DNA of 10,793 nt from Fidelibacterota bacterium (GTDB lineage: Bacteria > Fidelibacterota > UBA2242), in NCBI GenBank assembly GCA_023133185.1, contig JAGLWX010000180.1, positions 1 through 10,793 on the forward strand, given 5' to 3'. The first letter of the stretch is position 1; every line of letters starts with the position of its first letter. This document shows positions 8,029-10,793 of this stretch, in pieces. The position numbers were made by a program, and so were the translations under genes. A model generated the notes under the pieces. It was not told where the DNA came from. It did no database searches and saw only the letters and a list, made by a program, of their open reading frames with translations.

Positions 8029-8051
8029 ATTGAAAATAATGAGTAAATATT

Positions 8052-8639
8052 ATGAAAATGTCTAAATTTGAGAAGCGATTTGTTAATCGTCGTAATAAGG
8101 CGGAAAAAAACATAATGAAAGTTCGAGATAAATTGAGACAAATCGAATCTGAAAATATTAAAAATGCGCTGGAAATCGGTTGTGGCATTGGACTGGTTTC
8201 ATCATATCTGGCCAATGAATATGGTATTGATGTTTACGGAACTGATTTTGATCCCGAAGAAATTCAATTGGCTAAACAATTAAATAATGAAAGGGACACT
8301 CTTCATTTCAAAGTCGAAGATGCTACAGAATTATCGTTTGCTAATAACAGTTTTGACCTGGTAATATCACAAAATGTTTTTCATCATATTCCGTATTGGC
8401 AGAAAGCTATTTCTGAGTTTCAGCGTGTTCTGCGTCCAGACGGTTATTTGATTTGGATGGATCTCGTATTCCCCGCTTTATTAAAGAAGATGTTTAAATC
8501 CATAACAAAAAATTACGGTGTATATACTTTAAACGATATCCATTCAGAATTTTATAAGGCTGGATTTGAAACTGTAAAAAAACAAAAAATGGTACATGGT
8601 CCATTCGTGCATTACGAGATAGTATTAACAAAAATTTAA
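8052..8639 (+). CDS. Class I SAM-dependent methyltransferase (Methyltransf_11/25-like)
   Basis: The 195-residue protein carries the ordered motifs of a Rossmann-fold methyltransferase. These are motif I ALEIGCGIG (39-47), the acidic ribose-binding residue in YGTDFDPEEI (Asp65), VEDA with Asp90 near the adenine, FDLVISQNVFHHI (101-113) and RVLRPDGYLIWMD (125-137). The substrate-recognition part is short, so the acceptor cannot be guessed; a small molecule, lipid or quinone-like acceptor would be typical. ATG 8052 has no good ribosome-binding site. ATG 8058 is an alternative, and an out-of-frame ATG at 8039 encodes a plausible start (MSKYYEN) before running into a stop. The gene begins 24 nt after the carrier relic and ends 22 nt before the porin gene. 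Whether it modifies the cargo of the upstream exporter is speculation. Confidence 0.88.
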   Translation: MKMSKFEKRFVNRRNKAEKNIMKVRDKLRQIESENIKNALEIGCGIGLVSSYLANEYGIDVYGTDFDPEEIQLAKQLNNERDTLHFKVEDATELSFANNSFDLVISQNVFHHIPYWQKAISEFQRVLRPDGYLIWMDLVFPALLKKMFKSITKNYGVYTLNDIHSEFYKAGFETVKKQKMVHGPFVHYEIVLTKI

Positions 8640-8661
8640 AATTTAGAATAAGGAAAATACT

Positions 8662-10014
8662 ATGAAAAAAGGAATTCTGTTATTTTTATTGCTTATTAAT
8701 GCCGTTTTTTCCGAAGAAACAGCGGGACCTTCTGCTTATGAAATAAGAAAAAGCGAACTGGAAGATAGAGGTATTGGCATTGAAGGAGTTTACACAGGTG
8801 ATTGGTTCACTAATATTCAGGGTGGACTAAGACGCGGCTCAAGTCGTCTAAGTGTTTTTGATCTGATCATCAGTATGGATTTTGAAAAATTATTTCAATG
8901 GAAAAATGCAAATTTCTACTCGGATTTTATCGGTATTCAGGGGAAAGATCCCAGTGAACATACCGGAGATATACAGGGAATCAGTAATATTGCCGCTGAA
9001 AATACCTGGAAAATATACGAAGCCTGGCTGCAACAAAAGTTCCGGGCGGGACGATTATCGGTTCTTATGGGCATTTACGATCTGAATTCCGAATTTGATG
9101 TGACGGAAACCGCCGGGCTATTTATTAATAGTTCTCATGGTATGGGACCGGACTTTTCACAAAGCGGGAAAAACGGCGCGCCGGCTTTCCCGTATCCGGA
9201 TTTAGCAGTACGCTTAAAAATCGAAGTAAAGGAGAATTTTTACTGGCAAAGTGTCATCATGGATGGTGTCCCCGGCAATCCGGAGCGACCTCAGGCAATA
9301 GACTTTCGAATACATAAAAAAAACGGCGCTTTGTTGGCTTCGGAATTTTCCTATATAAAAGGCTATGAGAAAATCGTCTCCTCAACGTATCCGTGCAAAC
9401 GAAAAAAAAGACGGGGGCGCGGGCTTGGATATAAAAAGCCCGGGAGATCCGGACGCGGGCTAAAAAGATGTCGAAATTCAGCGGCTATAGAAATACCGGA
9501 TGATAGATACTTAAAAATTGCTCTGGGTGGATGGTATTACAGCGCTGAATTCGATGATCTTTACAATTACAATAGTTCAGGAAATCCTGTTCAGCACAGG
9601 GGGAATTGGGGTGTATATGCTCTGGGGGAGAAAATATTATATTCACGAAAGAATAATCCCGCCGGAGCTTTCAGCGCGTTTTGCCGCGTCGGTCTTGCGG
9701 ATAAGCGGATTAACCGGATAGATAAATATATCGGTGCAGGAGTGGTTTTTTCGGGAATTTCCCGAAAACGCTTTAACGGACAGACCGGTATCGCCATTGC
9801 TGCTGTTCACAACAGCGAGATTTACAAAAAAGCGATGCTCCAACAAGATAAAAAGATTGATAATTGGGAAATCAATTTGGAATTCTCTAATCGTATAATA
9901 ATTAATAAATGGCTGTACTTTCAGCCGGATATTCAATATGTATTAAATCCCGGGTCTGATCCGGCTAATAATAATGCGTTGACTGTCGGAATGCGGATAG
10001 AGGTATCGTTTTAA
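8662..10014 (+). CDS. OprB-family carbohydrate-selective porin
   Basis: The 450-residue precursor has a signal peptide (about 1-17, ending AVFS). Family features are LEDRGIGIEGVYTGDWFTN near the N-terminus, then EAWLQQKF and GIYDLNSEFD, the conserved DGVPGNP (201-207), the LGGWYY strand (288-293), and a C-terminal block with QPDIQYVLNPG and the last strand ending in Phe450. OprB-type porins are 16-strand barrels that pass sugars across the outer membrane. ATG 8662 is set by AAGGAAA at 8650-8656. Residues 245-271 are unusual: about half Lys/Arg, with Cys245 and Cys270, no family resemblance, and coded by a GC-rich palindromic stretch (see 9420-9461). No sugar ABC transporter or glycoside hydrolase lies nearby, so the substrate is unknown. 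Confidence 0.88.
   Translation: MKKGILLFLLLINAVFSEETAGPSAYEIRKSELEDRGIGIEGVYTGDWFTNIQGGLRRGSSRLSVFDLIISMDFEKLFQWKNANFYSDFIGIQGKDPSEHTGDIQGISNIAAENTWKIYEAWLQQKFRAGRLSVLMGIYDLNSEFDVTETAGLFINSSHGMGPDFSQSGKNGAPAFPYPDLAVRLKIEVKENFYWQSVIMDGVPGNPERPQAIDFRIHKKNGALLASEFSYIKGYEKIVSSTYPCKRKKRRGRGLGYKKPGRSGRGLKRCRNSAAIEIPDDRYLKIALGGWYYSAEFDDLYNYNSSGNPVQHRGNWGVYALGEKILYSRKNNPAGAFSAFCRVGLADKRINRIDKYIGAGVVFSGISRKRFNGQTGIAIAAVHNSEIYKKAMLQQDKKIDNWEINLEFSNRIIINKWLYFQPDIQYVLNPGSDPANNNALTVGMRIEVSF
9420..9461. repeat. GC-rich alternative hairpins inside the porin gene
   Basis: AGCCCG (9437-9442) can pair with CGGGCT downstream (9456-9461, 13-nt loop). With one extra base pair, AAGCCCG (9436-9442) can instead pair with CGGGCTT upstream (9420-9426, 9-nt loop). 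The two stems exclude each other. A-runs flank the second stem (9433-9437 and 9462-9466), so on the minus strand it reads as a hairpin followed by TTTTT, like an intrinsic terminator. The stretch stands out from the AT-rich coding sequence around it and coincides with the atypical basic segment of the porin. It may be a small inserted palindromic element or chance; function is not established. Confidence 0.5.
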
Positions 10015-10050
10015 GAAAAAATCACTAAACGTATTACAGTAGAGATTACC

Positions 10051-10065
10051 CTAAAGATTAACATA
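10051..10065 (+). repeat. 15-bp direct repeat, right copy
   Basis: It is identical to 7801-7815. At the left site the sequence encodes the C-terminus and stop of the thioredoxin-fold protein; here it is non-coding. That would fit a leftover junction from a duplication or insertion of the intervening 2.25 kb, though an AT-rich 15-mer can recur by chance. Confidence 0.5.
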
Positions 10066-10070
10066 CTCAT

Positions 10071-10077
10071 AAAAGGA
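10071..10077 (+). promoter_or_regulatory. Ribosome-binding site that decides a TTG start
   Basis: AAAAGGA lies 10 nt before TTG 10088. No in-frame ATG occurs until well inside the conserved part of the AMP nucleosidase, so this site supports the TTG initiation codon. Confidence 0.6.
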
Positions 10078-10087
10078 ACAAACAATT

Positions 10088-10793
10088 TTGAAAACGAAAG
10101 AAGACATAATCAGAAACTGGTTGCCGCGCTATACGGGCACGCCCCTGAATGAATTTGGCGAATATATTCTTCTCACAAATTTTTACAATTACATCAGCTA
10201 CTTCACCGAACGTTTCGATGTGCCGATTATGGGAAAAGATAAGCCCATGCAGACAGCCACGGCGAACAATATTACCATTATCAACTTCGGTATGGGCAGC
10301 GCGATGGCTGCCACAGTCATGGATCTACTCTCGGCTGTTAAGCCCAAAGCGGCGCTACTTTTAGGAAAATGCGGCGGTCTTAAGAAAAAGATCAAAATCG
10401 GCGACCTGATCCTGCCGATTGCCGCTATCCGGGGTGAAGGCACCAGCAATGACTACCTGCCGCCCGAAGTCCCCGCCCTGCCCTCCTTTCGCCTGCAACA
10501 AGCCGTATCGGCAATGATCAAAAAACATGAAGTCGATTACTGGACGGGCACGATCTATACCACAAACCGCCGGGTCTGGGAACATGATGAAAAATTTAAA
10601 AAATACCTGACGAAAATCAGAGCGGCGGGCATCGACATGGAAACGGCTACTATTTTCACAGTGGGGTTTGTTAATAAAATTCCGCACGGTGCACTCTTAC
10701 TGGTTTCAGACAGCCCCATGGTCCCGGAAGGCGTCAAGACCGAAATCAGCGACAAGCATGTTACCGAGGCTTTTGTGGAGAGACACCTGGAAA
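10088..10793 (+). CDS. amn: AMP nucleosidase, 3'-truncated by window edge
   Basis: The enzyme hydrolyses AMP to adenine and ribose 5-phosphate (EC 3.2.2.4) in the cytoplasm and helps set the adenylate pool. The frame is open from TTG 10088 to the window end (235 codons visible). The sequence reads very like the short, catalytic-domain-only AMP nucleosidases of Bacteroidota: NWLPRYTGTPL (10-20), INFGMGS (65-71), GKCGGLKKK (93-101), GDLILPIAAIRGEGTSNDYL (105-124), YWTGTIYTTNRRVWEHD (153-169), IDMETATIF (182-190) and LLVSDSPMVPEGVKT (204-218). Met184-Glu185 and Asp208 correspond to the ribose-binding and catalytic acid residues of the purine nucleoside phosphorylase fold. Such proteins are about 255-260 residues, so only some 20-25 residues should be missing. 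Its GC content is higher than that of the preceding genes and it shows no functional link to them. Confidence 0.93.
   Translation, partial: MKTKEDIIRNWLPRYTGTPLNEFGEYILLTNFYNYISYFTERFDVPIMGKDKPMQTATANNITIINFGMGSAMAATVMDLLSAVKPKAALLLGKCGGLKKKIKIGDLILPIAAIRGEGTSNDYLPPEVPALPSFRLQQAVSAMIKKHEVDYWTGTIYTTNRRVWEHDEKFKKYLTKIRAAGIDMETATIFTVGFVNKIPHGALLLVSDSPMVPEGVKTEISDKHVTEAFVERHLE

Larger units (their letters stand above)
10015..10087 (+). other. Intergenic spacer between porin and AMP nucleosidase
   Basis: These 73 nt contain the right copy of the 15-bp direct repeat and a ribosome-binding site. I see no convincing intrinsic terminator for the porin and no promoter that I would defend. Confidence 0.4.

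Noticed and set aside
9433..9466. Intrinsic terminator on the minus strand
   Set aside because: The hairpin plus T-run looks right, but no minus-strand gene lies upstream of it and it sits inside a plus-strand coding region; it is kept only as a structural repeat.
10149..10364. 71-residue plus-strand frame starting with ATG
   Set aside because: It lies in the wrong frame within the AMP nucleosidase, whose conserved motifs read uninterrupted in the frame starting at TTG 10088.

Overview
The window looks like the chromosome of a Gram-negative, diderm bacterium, probably in or near the FCB (Fibrobacterota-Chlorobiota-Bacteroidota) group. The supporting signs are a TonB-dependent receptor with an N-terminal carboxypeptidase-regulatory-like domain, several outer-membrane beta-barrels, and a short AMP nucleosidase that reads like those of Bacteroidota. 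Several genes carry strong Shine-Dalgarno sequences (GGAAGGAG, GAAAGGAG). That argues against a typical Bacteroidota member and for another FCB lineage such as Calditrichota, but the placement is inference. All recognised genes are on the + strand. No RNA genes, CRISPR arrays, insertion sequences or prophage genes were seen.

Region 1 (1-6759) is a tight, probably co-transcribed cassette with gaps of only 9, 32 and 28 nt. It encodes an outer-membrane beta-barrel (cut by the left edge), a TonB-dependent receptor, a 12-TM RND/MMPL-type exporter and a periplasmic LolA-like carrier. Together they could form a route across the envelope for a hydrophobic or lipid-like molecule: extraction from the inner membrane by the RND protein, periplasmic handling by the LolA-like protein, and an outer-membrane step at one or both barrels. 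The substrate cannot be read from the sequence.

Region 2 (6808-7811) holds two small AT-rich genes. One is a three-helix membrane protein of DUF4405 type with four histidines that could bind heme. The other is a secreted thioredoxin-fold protein of YtfJ type without a CXXC motif. They may be later cassette members or a small periplasmic redox pair.

Region 3 (7812-10087) begins with a decayed remnant matching the C-terminus of the LolA-like gene (30 of 45 residues identical). This shows that a second copy once existed here. A class I SAM-dependent methyltransferase and an OprB-type carbohydrate porin follow. The porin contains a strongly basic, GC-rich, palindromic stretch of about 27 residues that is either a real basic loop or a frame-shifted segment. 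The region is bracketed by an exact 15-bp direct repeat (7801-7815 and 10051-10065).

Region 4 (10088-10793) is an AMP nucleosidase gene starting at TTG and running off the right edge. It is a housekeeping gene of higher GC content.

The points most worth a second look are the RND/LolA-like/TonB/barrel cassette as a putative lipid-export machine, the relic second carrier gene, and the odd insert in the porin.
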